A DNA stretch of 64,000 bases from an uncultured bacterium (GCA_905214715.1 CAJMMT010000005.1:89648-153647), one strand, 5' to 3'. Shown: positions 16,002-26,043, numbered from the stretch's first letter. The notes: generated by a model not told the origin, from the sequence alone. A program made the numbers and translations.

Positions 16002-18320
16002 TCACTGGATTGCGATTTTTTGCGACTCGTGTCCGTTCACTGTGAGTATGTATACACCCTTAGGCAGTGATGTCATGTCTATTACGGTCTCGTCGCCTTG
16101 TGTTTTGTTCTGTAGCATTTTTTTGCCGTCGACGCTGTATACCACGGCATTGATCTCTTCAGCTCCACCCATGAACACGTTGAACAGCTTGTTGCCTACG
16201 GCGGTTATCAGCATGCGTGGGTTCTCGGCGGCTATGCCGCCTATACCGCCCGCGCCGCGTCGGATTACCTCTTTCAATCCCTCATAAGCGCTGAATTTGC
16301 CTGCTCCGGCCTGCACTGGATCGGCATTCAACACGGCATCGTCCTTTATTGCCGTTTTTGCCACAATTTCCTTCACGTCGTTGATGGTGAGGGTGGGATT
16401 TGCCTCAAGCCACAGGGCGATTGAGCCCGCCACATGAGGCGATGCCATCGAGGTGCCTGCCGACCATCCCCAGTAATTCTCACTGTCGCTTTCGTCTACC
16501 TGTACCGTCACCGAGGAAGCGGGTGCATATCCGGACCGGACATAGTAATTATTATAAGAAGAGATGATTACAGCCCCCGGAGCGCACACATGCGGAAGAT
16601 TGCGGCCATCTATAAGGGTGGCGTATGAAGAGAAATCGGATATTCCGCCGTCGCTCAATTCATAACCGGGATAGTAGACACCGCCGTCGAGAGCCGCCCA
16701 ATCCCTGCGGGTATCGTAAGAACCCACCACGAGGACGCTGTTGCCTGTAGCCATGTCGCTTATGGTGCCGTTACACATACCGTCGTCCCAGCCGTCGATG
16801 CCGAAGTCGGTTATCGTCGAGTACAGTCCGTCGCCGAAACAGTCTACGCGTTGTCCCTCCTTGCCGGTTACGATGAAGCCTACCACATAGTTGCCGTTGG
16901 CGTTTCCGTTTTCTTTGTTCTGGGCATAACAGTCCACCATAGCATAGAATCGTCCGCTGTCGTCATCATAAGACCAGCCTAATCCGATATAACCGTCGAA
17001 ATATTTGGAGAATTGGGTGTCGATGATATCACCGTCGGTCTGTTGGAATTCCGAAGAACTTACCCAATACTGTCCATATCCCGGATTGTTGAGATCTATG
17101 GTCAACGGAAAGCGTTGTACAACTCTTTCGCGGCTTTTGTTGAATATTACAGCCTGTATCTCGAATTGGGAATTGTCATTGCTGTATATTCCGATGTTGC
17201 CATAAGTCAGGAAACCGTATCCGTAGTCCGACATGTCCTGACCAAGGATAAAGCTTTGTATGGTTTTGTCTGTGGCTGTGAATGTTTTGTTAAGGGCGAT
17301 CTTTTTGTCGCCTTCGTTGCCGGCTGATACGCAGATGATGGCGTTGTCCTGCTCTGCCACGGCATCGAAATACTGGTTTATCATCCCTTTCCCATCGTGA
17401 GCCCCGGAATTGCTTCCAAGCGATAGGTTGATTACAGACGGTTGTTTTTTGTATGCGGCATACTCCAGGATATGATCCACGCCGTATGCTATTATAGCGT
17501 CATACAGATCACCGCATCCCACGGCTATGTCGGAATTGTATGCCATACCGTAATATGGATTTTCCATCGTGCTGATGCTCGCACCGCTCTGCCTGTCGCC
17601 GATTGCCACTGTCGCGGTGCCCCTGTAGCTGCCGGCCATTGTTCCGAGAGTGTGGCTGCCGTGAAAGGTGGTGGGATCGTCTGTGGTGAATGTCTTTATA
17701 TCCCTGCCGCCTACAATGTCGGCAGGATTGTTGCCGTAGAATTTTTCGTTTATTTCTCCGGTGGACATGTTCGCTGTCATGTGTGCCAACCAAGCCACAC
17801 GTGATTTGCCGTTCTCATCGCGGAAGTTGATGTGGTTGGCGTCGATACCGCTGTCGACGATACCGCATATCACTCCTTTGCCGGTGTAAGGTTGCGTCAG
17901 TCCGTCGCCTGACTGTATCAATTCCACGCCGGTGGCGGTACGGGCCTTGTCATTCTTGACTTTTATCGGCCGTGCCAGCTGGAATCGTTTCACACATCTG
18001 AGTGATGCCACGCGCTCTACATCTCCAACGGGGACCGACACCCAGGCGAAGCCGTGGCTGCTGCGCAAAACATTCGCACCTTCGGCTATTAGCTCATCTG
18101 CCGAACAACCTTCGGCAAGCTTAACCATTCCGAACATATTCATGCCCGATGATCGTGATATGTCCTTTAGTTTCAGTATCGGAGAATTGCCATTGGCTTC
18201 CTGTTCCATTATCAACCGTTGCTGGCGGAGTTGAGCCCGGCTGACAAGATCTATCGAAGATTGTGCCGAAATCGATATTGCCGTTCCGGACAGCAGGACA
18301 AATAAAAATTGTTTTTTCAT
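16002..18320 (-). CDS. Secreted subtilisin-like serine protease (S8) with type IX sorting domain
   Basis: 772 residues with a signal peptide (about 1-19) and a propeptide to about 125. The catalytic triad is visible: D156 in CGIVDSGIDANH, H220 in FHGSHTLG and S624 in GTSMASPHVAG; the oxyanion Asn is in VSAGNEG. A large insert (about 350-500, jelly-roll-like) separates His and Ser, as in other Bacteroidetes and C5a-peptidase-like subtilases. The C-terminus (INAVVYSVDGKKM, LPKGVYILTVNGH) is a type IX sorting domain, so the enzyme is probably surface-bound or released. The HGSH in place of HGTH is a tolerated variant. It lies between two other surface proteins in one leftward block, fitting a degradative or host-interaction role; the substrate is unknown. 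Confidence 0.9.
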   Translation of the reverse strand: MKKQFLFVLLSGTAISISAQSSIDLVSRAQLRQQRLIMEQEANGNSPILKLKDISRSSGMNMFGMVKLAEGCSADELIAEGANVLRSSHGFAWVSVPVGDVERVASLRCVKRFQLARPIKVKNDKARTATGVELIQSGDGLTQPYTGKGVICGIVDSGIDANHINFRDENGKSRVAWLAHMTANMSTGEINEKFYGNNPADIVGGRDIKTFTTDDPTTFHGSHTLGTMAGSYRGTATVAIGDRQSGASISTMENPYYGMAYNSDIAVGCGDLYDAIIAYGVDHILEYAAYKKQPSVINLSLGSNSGAHDGKGMINQYFDAVAEQDNAIICVSAGNEGDKKIALNKTFTATDKTIQSFILGQDMSDYGYGFLTYGNIGIYSNDNSQFEIQAVIFNKSRERVVQRFPLTIDLNNPGYGQYWVSSSEFQQTDGDIIDTQFSKYFDGYIGLGWSYDDDSGRFYAMVDCYAQNKENGNANGNYVVGFIVTGKEGQRVDCFGDGLYSTITDFGIDGWDDGMCNGTISDMATGNSVLVVGSYDTRRDWAALDGGVYYPGYELSDGGISDFSSYATLIDGRNLPHVCAPGAVIISSYNNYYVRSGYAPASSVTVQVDESDSENYWGWSAGTSMASPHVAGSIALWLEANPTLTINDVKEIVAKTAIKDDAVLNADPVQAGAGKFSAYEGLKEVIRRGAGGIGGIAAENPRMLITAVGNKLFNVFMGGAEEINAVVYSVDGKKMLQNKTQGDETVIDMTSLPKGVYILTVNGHESQKIAIQ

Positions 18321-18365
18321 TGTCGCTGGTTATATAAATTAAGAGAATGTTGATTTTAACGGGTA

Positions 18366-18407
18366 ACCGGCAACCGGATAATCATTGTCGATTGTCCGGT
18401 TGTCGGT
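18366..18407. terminator. Intergenic hairpin between two secreted-protein genes
   Basis: ACCGGCAACCGGA (18366-18378) pairs with TCCGGTTGTCGGT (18395-18407), 13 pairs with one G-U. It lies in the 116-bp gap downstream of the gene at 18437 and upstream of the protease gene, so it could end or attenuate the transcript. Confidence 0.4.
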
Positions 18408-18436
18408 AATCTCATGCCTGTGAAACGATATGCGTT

Positions 18437-20299
18437 TTATCGTTTTACAACTTTCTTACCGTTGATGATATATATACCGGCCGGCAGTTGTTTCACGTCT
18501 GCATTATCTGCCATGCGCATACCTTGTATATTATATATCCGGTTGCCGGTTCCCTTTTCTGTCCCGATTCCGGTTATTCCGGTCGGTTCCTTGAGAGTTA
18601 CCGCAATGTTTGTGTTCTTGTTTACAATAACCGTAAAGACTCCGTTTTCGTTTGCATTTACATTTTCACCGTCGATGGTAACGCTGATTTCATGATCGTC
18701 GGTAGATTCGATGTTAATCTCGGTTCCCGGCAGAGTTTTGTGCTTGCCTACCCATTCTGCCACGTTGTTTATGCGGTCCATTGTCACGATCACCTTATCG
18801 GCATCTACGTTGTCGGCGGCGGTAAGTTCAGCTTCAAGCATCTCAGGATTGGAAGCGAGGAATACCTTCACTACATCGCCGTCTGTCAGGTTAAGCTCAT
18901 ATGTGGTGGAACCGGCATACAGAGGTTCTATCGCCTCGTTGTTCTTGTAAACGTTGGCATATTCTGCTCCATACCATGACAGGCCAAAAGGATTGTCGCC
19001 ATCGTAAAAGTTGATTTCGTTATATCCGGTTACAATGTCGATAGACGAGCGGTCGCCGCGCTGGAAATTGAAGTATTGAGTGGCGGCCTCTCTGCTGTCT
19101 ATGTATACGACAGCCTTACTGTCGCGCACGATGGCTCCCGACTTCACTTTAATCACCATGCCTTCAGTCACGGTTATGTTGTATGCGTCGCTATAATCTT
19201 TCGAAATAATCATTTCATTTGCCGTTACAGACGTGATATAGCATCCTGACAATGCCTTTATCTGTATCTGCGCGTTTGTCTCGCTCAGCTCTATCTCATT
19301 TTCGCCCGCGATCAATCCTCCGATTATATCGTTGTTATACGCATAACCCCTGTAAACGACAATGTTTTCAGGGTTGTCTATATCCAGAGTCGCCTTTACC
19401 GTTCCGTATTTCTGTGCATCGATTTCGATTGTTGTCTCCTCTGTGACTGTGAATGTGTATTGCCCGTAGAAATACGTATATGAGCCGTTTACGGTAAACG
19501 AGTTGAGTTTGTAGTCATTGGTGTTGCCGCTAATGGTAACGTTGCTGCCTGCCTTTACAGTAAAGTTGTCGTCGTTGTAGTTGGTTACGGTCTCGCCGTT
19601 CACTGTCACGCTTGAGATAAACCCTTTTGACTCCTCGTTCACATAGCTGAACTTCATAGGAATGTCGATATCGGGGAAGTTGGCGAATATTTCAACCTCA
19701 TCACCGTTTGCAGGGGTGATGCGCCATGCGGTTCCTTGAGGAGACACGACCTCTCCGTTTACTTTTACCTGATATAGCGATGTGCCGTAGTTTTTCGGAC
19801 CGATGGTCAGCGGCAGTTCACTTTCCGTGATATATCTTACATCGTTCCAGCCTTCTGCAAGGTCAATAAACGAATAAGTGCCGGAACGTTGCAACTGAAC
19901 GTTTTCCGGATTGTCTACCCATATTCGGCATGCGCCGTCGCGCACTTCATCGGCATTGGTTGTCGTTACGGTAAACTTCGCTCCTTCGTCTCCCGTGGAG
20001 ATATAGAGATTGCACTCCGACATATTTGAGACGTACATCTCGCTGTCGTCGGCGCCCTCCACGCTTTTTACCACCTTTGTCAGGAAGGCGTTGCCATTGG
20101 CTTTAATCTGCACCGATTCATATTCGTTTACTGTAATGGCATTGTCGCCGGCGACGATATCCAACAATGTGCTGCCATAGTTGGTATAGACATTTACGCG
20201 CGACGGATCGTCGACGTTTACAGTAATGTTGATGGCATTGGCCGACATGGATATCAATGTGAGCAACGCCGTTACGATAATTGAGTAGAATTCCCTCAT
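18437..20299 (-). CDS. Secreted protein of repeated beta-domains with type IX sorting domain
   Basis: 620 residues with a signal peptide (about 1-22, ending SMSANA). At least four tandem domains of about 100 residues follow, each starting with a strand such as ITVNVDDPSRVNVY, CRIWVDNPENVQL, ATLDIDNPENIVVY or AVVYIDSREAATQY and containing a G-x-N-E/D-I/V turn. The shared D-NPENV motif marks an internal duplication. The C-terminus (RIYNIQGMRM, LPAGIYIINGKKVVKR) is a type IX sorting signal. I know no function for this repeat; no catalytic motif is visible, so a structural or adhesive surface role is the best guess. It is first in the leftward block with the protease and the LRR protein. Confidence 0.75.
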   Translation of the reverse strand: MREFYSIIVTALLTLISMSANAINITVNVDDPSRVNVYTNYGSTLLDIVAGDNAITVNEYESVQIKANGNAFLTKVVKSVEGADDSEMYVSNMSECNLYISTGDEGAKFTVTTTNADEVRDGACRIWVDNPENVQLQRSGTYSFIDLAEGWNDVRYITESELPLTIGPKNYGTSLYQVKVNGEVVSPQGTAWRITPANGDEVEIFANFPDIDIPMKFSYVNEESKGFISSVTVNGETVTNYNDDNFTVKAGSNVTISGNTNDYKLNSFTVNGSYTYFYGQYTFTVTEETTIEIDAQKYGTVKATLDIDNPENIVVYRGYAYNNDIIGGLIAGENEIELSETNAQIQIKALSGCYITSVTANEMIISKDYSDAYNITVTEGMVIKVKSGAIVRDSKAVVYIDSREAATQYFNFQRGDRSSIDIVTGYNEINFYDGDNPFGLSWYGAEYANVYKNNEAIEPLYAGSTTYELNLTDGDVVKVFLASNPEMLEAELTAADNVDADKVIVTMDRINNVAEWVGKHKTLPGTEINIESTDDHEISVTIDGENVNANENGVFTVIVNKNTNIAVTLKEPTGITGIGTEKGTGNRIYNIQGMRMADNADVKQLPAGIYIINGKKVVKR

Positions 20300-20330
20300 A
20301 ATTTAATTTTTATGTAATACTATAAATTTG

Positions 20331-20516
20331 TAAGTAGGTGGTCAAATTAAACGTATATTAGATGCGCAGTTATTTTTGAGGGATTTCCGCAAGTCGAAGA
20401 TGGAGCCATGCGGGCATGGCGACTGATGAAACTTGGCGGAAAGCGCCAAAAAGAACAAGCAGATGATATACGAGATTCCATAATTATATTATCGGTTTAA
20501 TTTGACCACCTACTTA
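20331..20516. mobile_element. 186-bp MITE-like element with 22-bp perfect terminal inverted repeats
   Basis: Exact 22-bp inverted repeats at 20331-20352 and 20495-20516 (outer end TAAGTAGGTGG) bracket 142 bp. The core contains GATTTCCGCAAGTCGA, ATGCGGGCATGG and CTTGGCGGAAAGCGCC, which align with the reverse complement of the element at 36163-36363. No transposase fits inside, so it would be non-autonomous. Both ends carry a TA dinucleotide, compatible with but not proof of a TA target duplication. One frame of the core stays open to a stop within the right repeat, perhaps the end of an ancestral gene. Confidence 0.6.
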
Positions 20517-20912
20517 ATGCCAATATTGTTATCTTGTTTAATAATTGAAGTTTAAGAGCTTGCTTAATAAAAAAATAGTCTATGGGTATATTGACATTTT
20601 TTATTAAATAAGTTCGGAATGCCTCTGTATTAAACTGACGTGTCTTATATGAAGACCATTGCAAAATTAATCTTTTTTTTCATTAAAAAAAACAATATCT
20701 AATTTTTTATATATTTAGTATAACCGAAACGACAATCATTGTCGTTTCTCGATACTATACGGAATGTTTGAAAATACTTGGGGAGTTCTTGAAATAACAA
20801 AAATTCGGTTAATTGCTGTATTTGTGTACCCGTACACACTTTTTAAGGTATTTTAATCATAAATTCGCAATTGACTCTCTAATACCAATATCAACATATA
20901 AGGAGTATTGAT
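20517..20912. other. Regulatory gap with two palindromes upstream of the gene at 20913
   Basis: Very AT-rich, no gene. An 11-bp-arm palindrome with a single central C (20726-20748; ACGACAATCATTGTCGT at its core) and TGTGTAC-CC-GTACACA (20823-20838) look like operator sites. AAGGAG lies about 11 bp before the ATG at 20913, an unusually Shine-Dalgarno-like sequence for this genome. Confidence 0.45.
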
Positions 20913-23900
20913 ATGAACAAGAAATTATGCTACGTTATTACCTTGATTGTATGCTGGTGTCTTTCCTGTCCATTCCTCAGCGCGGCGGCCGGGACTGACG
21001 GGGGCGATAATTTTTACGCCCTTGTTCACTGGGACGGTATGCAGACCACAAATAAAGGTGTCGCCATTCTCCCGACCGATGCGGCTGACTGGACCGGTCG
21101 GATGAGTTATGCATGGACTATCCCCTCTTATCCGTACAATTACGGTGGTTGCCATTTTGAAGACAAGTATTTCTGTACTTTCCTACGTATAAGGGATGGA
21201 TATATTCTCGAACAGAAAGCTTATATCTACAACGATAAAACCGGTGAGGAACTGGACGTTATAAATCTTCCTGAGCCATTTCGTCTGCTTGACGGCTGTT
21301 ATTTCGAACCGGAACAGACGATATATGCCTTTGTGAGTTCGTTTTCTACCAATGTCTACGGATGGGCTAAGCTGAATCCGCGAACTGCCGCCATTGAAAT
21401 GGTTAAGGCTTACCCATCATCTATCAGACTTTATGGTGTAACTGTAACAGAAGAGGGTCAGGCTTACGGTATAAGCGGAAACGGCGATGTATATGGCATT
21501 GACCGCACTACCGGCGATACAACCCTTATTTTCAGTCATGATGACCTCGCAATCAAAACCGAGCCTAAGGCTCATACCGGAGCTGCGTGGGATGAAGAGA
21601 ACCAGCGTATTGTATACGCTGTCTGCAATCTTGAAAAAGATGGCGGCAGCAGGTTATTCAGCATTGACCCATCAAATAAAAGTGTTGAGCTGATGTATAA
21701 GCTTGACGGAATGGGTACTCAGCTTGCAGGATTATATTTCGAGCAGAAGGTGCGACCTGATGCTCCGGCAAAAGTTACAGACATTTCGGTAGATTTCGAG
21801 CAGGGAAGCCTGTCGGGCAATCTCAATTTCAAACTCCCGGCTACATCATATTCCGGCAACGCTCTGACAGGCGAGGTGAAATATGCCGTAAAGGTCGATG
21901 GAGAGAGGGTCTGTGAAGAATCGGGCAATGCGGGTGAAGCCGTAAGCGTTCCCATATCTGTAAAAAACGCGGGATGGCATACATTCTCTGTGCAGTGTAG
22001 CAACGAGTTCGGCAAAGGCAGATTCGAGAAGCTGGAGACCTTTGCCGGCTTCGAAAGTCCGTTGCCACCTTCCGATGTAACCGCACGCTATTACGGAGGC
22101 AAAATGCATTTAAATTGGACATCTTCTCCGGAAACAGGTGCAAAGGGTGGTCCGGTAAATACGGAAAGCATAACATACGTTATACGTTCCAACCATAATG
22201 AGGAATATGTTACTGAACCCGGAGCAACATCTTACGAATACTCATTACCACTTCCCGATAAATTCACACCTTGGTATTATACCGTAATGGCACGCAACGC
22301 CGAAGGGGAGTCTCAGGCAGCCGTGAGCAACAATGTTCCTGTCGGAGCATTAGACGGGGACTACCGGCAGGATTTCTCGGACTCTTCAAGCCAGCATGAC
22401 TTCACGACTCTTAATTCAAACAATGATTCTAACAAGTGGGAGTGGACAAGCGACGGTTTCATGAGGGTATATTACAATAAAGATATACCTATGGATGACT
22501 ATCTCACTCTTCCTCCCGCAGATTTAGTTTATGGCGATTATTATGTATTGGGATTTGACGCCGGAACGTTCATGTTTGAAGAGGAATTCGAAGTCAAACT
22601 TGCCGAGGATTATAACCAGGCCGGGATGGATAGAGCCGATACAATATACGGACCTATTACTCTTCCGGCTCAGCAGGAGCTCCGCCAGATAGTATGGGAG
22701 CATCACGACGTAGTGTTTTCCGCACCGGACGACAGCCGTTATTTTCTTAGCATACATGGCATAAGCCCGGCAGACAGGAATGTGTTGTTCGTAGACAACG
22801 TTTCTCTGCGCCATCTTGCCGGATCAACAGTACCGTCAGCCGTTACCGATCTAAAGGCTGTGGCCGACAGCAAAGGTCAAACAAGAATCACATTGTCCGG
22901 TACGCTTCCGAAAACAGATGTAGCCGGAAATCCTATTCAGAGTACAGGCTATATCAAAGTTATAAAAGGAGACAGAGAGATAGCTACTGTTGAAGTAAAT
23001 GGCTCCGATACGTTTGAATGGACTGACGAGAACGCAGGGTATGGTGAAAACAACTATGTAGTTGTAGCCGGCAACGCCACAGGCGACGGTCTGGAGGCAA
23101 GATGCTCTGCTTTCGCAGGTTTCGTGTCGCCTAAGATGCCCGAGGATTGTGAACTCACCTATACAGGATCTGATTACAACGAGGTGGAACTATCCTGGAG
23201 TCCTGTTACCGAAGACCTTAACGGTAAAGACGTTACAGAGGCAGTTGTTTACGATGTAATACGTTCTCTCGATGGTGAAATGTCTTACAGATCTGAGGCC
23301 CAGAAACAAAATCGGCTTATCGACAATTTCTCGGGTCTTGACGCTCCCAAGTTTGTACAGTATGGCATTTATTCACTGGTAGACAATCTTGAAAGCAACA
23401 TGATAGTGTCGCCTCAGATTCCTGTGGGCCCTGTGTGTCAGCTTCCAATTATAGAAGGATTCCTTAATGGAATAAAAATGCCTTACGGGCTTGAGACTTA
23501 TGTTCAAGATGAGGATTCCGGACTTTACACTACCAATGACACAGACAAATATCAAAGCGCGGATGAAGATGGCGGTTACGGTGTCTTTATAGGCTATAAT
23601 TCCGGAGAATCAACGATACTCTCTACCGCATGGATCAACATTCCGGAGGATGCCTTAGAACCGATTGCATCTATTCAATTTTTCGGTGAGGGAGATGCTA
23701 TTGCCAATCTTATACACTTTGGCGTAAGCACAGATGTTTCAGAAGGGTTCAAATTAGAGCAATCATTTGAAACCGGTGGCATGGGTTGGCAGACAGTCTG
23801 GGTAGAACTTGACGAATACCGTGGAAAGGATATCCGTATAGCATTGAAATTCGAGACTGTAGGAAATACTTACTTGAGATTCGATGATTTCAGGGTTTAC

Positions 23901-24128
23901 GACCGTGCCGACTCAGGCGTTATGGATAAAGTCTATTCTACCGACTGCACCATACTGGCAGGTTCAGGTATTCTCAGCATAAAAGGGACTAATGATGCGG
24001 AAGTCAATATCCATCGTATTGACGGCATGAAGATACACCATGGTCAAGGTGATATTACATTGAATCTTAATGCCGGAATTTATGTGGTAGGTGTTGGTGA
24101 AGAGATAGTAAAAGTGGTTGTAAAATAA
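20913..24128 (+). CDS. Large secreted protein: propeller-like N-terminus, FnIII-like and choice-of-anchor-type domains, type IX sorting
   Basis: 1071 residues, signal peptide about 1-26 (ending LSAAAG). Residues about 30-280 look like a beta-propeller (GVAILPTDAADW, IDRTTGDTTLIF, LFSIDPSNKSVELMY). Several fibronectin-III-like domains follow (PPSDVTARYYGGKMHLNWTSS; SAVTDLKAVADSKGQTRITLSG; PEDCELTYTGSDYNEVELSWSPV), interleaved with two choice-of-anchor/MAM-like beta-sandwiches (about 485-640 and 850-1000, the latter with YRGKDIRIALKFETVGNTYLRFDDFRVY). The C-terminus (HRIDGMKIH, LNAGIYVVGVGEEIVKVVVK) is a type IX sorting signal. No active-site motif is evident, so it is probably a surface binding protein. 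A 29-bp gap to the next gene suggests an operon. Confidence 0.8.
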   Translation: MNKKLCYVITLIVCWCLSCPFLSAAAGTDGGDNFYALVHWDGMQTTNKGVAILPTDAADWTGRMSYAWTIPSYPYNYGGCHFEDKYFCTFLRIRDGYILEQKAYIYNDKTGEELDVINLPEPFRLLDGCYFEPEQTIYAFVSSFSTNVYGWAKLNPRTAAIEMVKAYPSSIRLYGVTVTEEGQAYGISGNGDVYGIDRTTGDTTLIFSHDDLAIKTEPKAHTGAAWDEENQRIVYAVCNLEKDGGSRLFSIDPSNKSVELMYKLDGMGTQLAGLYFEQKVRPDAPAKVTDISVDFEQGSLSGNLNFKLPATSYSGNALTGEVKYAVKVDGERVCEESGNAGEAVSVPISVKNAGWHTFSVQCSNEFGKGRFEKLETFAGFESPLPPSDVTARYYGGKMHLNWTSSPETGAKGGPVNTESITYVIRSNHNEEYVTEPGATSYEYSLPLPDKFTPWYYTVMARNAEGESQAAVSNNVPVGALDGDYRQDFSDSSSQHDFTTLNSNNDSNKWEWTSDGFMRVYYNKDIPMDDYLTLPPADLVYGDYYVLGFDAGTFMFEEEFEVKLAEDYNQAGMDRADTIYGPITLPAQQELRQIVWEHHDVVFSAPDDSRYFLSIHGISPADRNVLFVDNVSLRHLAGSTVPSAVTDLKAVADSKGQTRITLSGTLPKTDVAGNPIQSTGYIKVIKGDREIATVEVNGSDTFEWTDENAGYGENNYVVVAGNATGDGLEARCSAFAGFVSPKMPEDCELTYTGSDYNEVELSWSPVTEDLNGKDVTEAVVYDVIRSLDGEMSYRSEAQKQNRLIDNFSGLDAPKFVQYGIYSLVDNLESNMIVSPQIPVGPVCQLPIIEGFLNGIKMPYGLETYVQDEDSGLYTTNDTDKYQSADEDGGYGVFIGYNSGESTILSTAWINIPEDALEPIASIQFFGEGDAIANLIHFGVSTDVSEGFKLEQSFETGGMGWQTVWVELDEYRGKDIRIALKFETVGNTYLRFDDFRVYDRADSGVMDKVYSTDCTILAGSGILSIKGTNDAEVNIHRIDGMKIHHGQGDITLNLNAGIYVVGVGEEIVKVVVK

Positions 24129-24157
24129 TAAGTTATATACATTATAATAAGCAGCTT

Positions 24158-25963
24158 ATGAAAAAATTACTGACAGGTCTGATGGTTGCCGCTGTTGTAG
24201 CCATTCCAATGAGGGCCGAGGAGTTAACTGTGAATTTCGCTAATCTTGGACTTGACAACGGTGCGGGATTGACAGATTATAAAGTCAATGATAATCTGGC
24301 AATTTCTTCCACCGGTACCTGGAATGAAAGCAATCAGGATTTCCGCTTGTTTTCGGGTAGAAGTTTTTCTGTAACAGTTACGGATGCTACTCTGACGGGT
24401 GTCAGCATTACATGTAACGCAGGGCGCGGTTTCGGTGCGTTTTCAACGGTTACCGCAGATTCCGAAACAGCCTCATTTACTGCAGATCCTTTCTCATGGA
24501 CAGGTGAGGCTATGGAAAGCTGGAGTGTAATCGCCACTCCTGCCAATATGAACGTTCGTATGGAGTCAATAACCTTCACATACACACCGAAGGCTGTTTC
24601 GGAAACGGTAACATCTGAATTCCTCTGTAAGGATATGGGTATTTCCGACGGAGAACCGATGATTGCGGGAGGTTATGAAGCCAACGAGTTTATCAACATA
24701 AACTTTGCACAGGGTTCGCATGCTGCTCAACCTATTTATATAGCATCGGCAGAGGCATTCCGTCTGTTTAATGGCCAGCAGGTTGTAGTTTCGGCAAAGA
24801 AAGGTGCCAAACTTCTGAAAATATCAGTCGCTACAACAGCTTCCAACACATTTGGTTATGGCGGAAAGGTTATAGCCGATGACGTAGTTCAGACTTATGA
24901 AACTGATTTCACATGGGTGCCTTGCGAATGGAATGGTTCGGCCGAGCAGAGCGTGGTGTTTGAAAATGGCTTTAAGACAGGCAACACTCGTGTTACTGGA
25001 ATCACCGTTACCTATCAGACACCCGGCGGGGAACTTGTAATTGCTCGTCCTAAGATTGTTCCTACCGATGCAGACAATATGGTAGCCATTAACTGCGCTA
25101 CAGAGGGAGCCTCTATTTATTACTCTCTTGATGGAACTGATCCGACCGAAGAAACCGGCACATTATATGAAAATCCGTTCACTATAACAGAGGCTTGCAC
25201 CGTAAAGGCTATTGGCTTTATGGATGGGGTATCAAGTTCTGTAGCTTCTCTTGATGTATATTTACGTTCAGTAGACAGCCTTAAGGAATTCCTTGCCAAT
25301 CAGTCTCCCGATGCTGTTACTATAAAATGTCCGGTAACAGCTATTCTTACACATGGTTCTTACCTGATGGTTAAGGATAACAAGGGTTCTTTTGCTATAG
25401 TTCGCAATACCAATTCAAGCCTTAATGAAGCCCTTAATGTTGAAAACGGCACCACATGGGCAAATATGGTGGCTACTTTTGATCCTTATGGATACTATGG
25501 TTATATACAGCCGGTTGAACTTGGTGCTATTTCCAAAGAAGAGCCTGTTACGCCTAAAGTCGTATCCCTGTCTGAATTTGGCACAGCTGTCGTTCCCTTT
25601 GAATATGTATCTATTCAGAAAGTAAAAGTAGAAAAAAGTGGATACTATGATCTGATGTTTACCGATGAAGAAGGCAACAATCTTTATGGATACATGACTT
25701 TTGGAGAAATCACAATTCCGGATTCCGAAAATGAAAATATCAGATATGATGTTACGGGATTCGCTTCATATGATTCTGAGGATTTGGAACTGTGGCCGGT
25801 TTCTTTCGTTATCAATACCAATACCGGAGTTATCGACATTAACGAAGATGTAGAAAACACACTTTATTTCAATACTCAGGGTATACGTGTTGAACGTCCT
25901 GTAAAAGGGTTCACTTATATCGTTGTCAAAGAAGGCAAAGCAAATAAAGTGTTGATTCGTTGA
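24158..25963 (+). CDS. Secreted protein with chitobiase-C-like and OB-fold-like domains, type IX sorting
   Basis: 601 residues, signal peptide about 1-20 (ending IPMRAE). The N-terminal part has two similar beta-sandwich domains (about 25-150 and 155-285, both ending in a GITVTYQ/SITFTYT strand). A chitobiase/beta-hexosaminidase C-terminal-type domain follows (about 300-365: YYSLDGTDPTEETGTLYENP, KAIGFMDGVSSS), then an OB-fold-like domain (about 370-550) with a KCPVTAILTHGSYLMVKDNKG start, common in Bacteroidetes surface proteins. The C-terminus is a shortened sorting signal (LYFNTQGIRV, GFTYIVVKEGKANKVLIR). No catalytic residues are seen. A terminator hairpin lies 35 bp downstream. Confidence 0.78.
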   Translation: MKKLLTGLMVAAVVAIPMRAEELTVNFANLGLDNGAGLTDYKVNDNLAISSTGTWNESNQDFRLFSGRSFSVTVTDATLTGVSITCNAGRGFGAFSTVTADSETASFTADPFSWTGEAMESWSVIATPANMNVRMESITFTYTPKAVSETVTSEFLCKDMGISDGEPMIAGGYEANEFININFAQGSHAAQPIYIASAEAFRLFNGQQVVVSAKKGAKLLKISVATTASNTFGYGGKVIADDVVQTYETDFTWVPCEWNGSAEQSVVFENGFKTGNTRVTGITVTYQTPGGELVIARPKIVPTDADNMVAINCATEGASIYYSLDGTDPTEETGTLYENPFTITEACTVKAIGFMDGVSSSVASLDVYLRSVDSLKEFLANQSPDAVTIKCPVTAILTHGSYLMVKDNKGSFAIVRNTNSSLNEALNVENGTTWANMVATFDPYGYYGYIQPVELGAISKEEPVTPKVVSLSEFGTAVVPFEYVSIQKVKVEKSGYYDLMFTDEEGNNLYGYMTFGEITIPDSENENIRYDVTGFASYDSEDLELWPVSFVINTNTGVIDINEDVENTLYFNTQGIRVERPVKGFTYIVVKEGKANKVLIR

Positions 25964-25997
25964 TTTGACATAATATTATAGACCAAAGTAAAAATAG

Positions 25998-26029
25998 TAG
26001 GGTGTGGCTCTTTTTGAAGCCACACCCTA
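25998..26029. terminator. Bidirectional terminator between convergent genes
   Basis: A perfect 12-bp stem, TAGGGTGTGGCT (25998-26009) with its complement (26018-26029), and a T-rich loop, between the stops at 25963 (plus) and 26044 (minus). Confidence 0.7.
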
Positions 26030-26043
26030 TTGTTATCAGGTAG

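Noticed and set aside
24334..24585. 83-codon minus frame inside the secreted protein gene
   Set aside because: Shadow frame without context.
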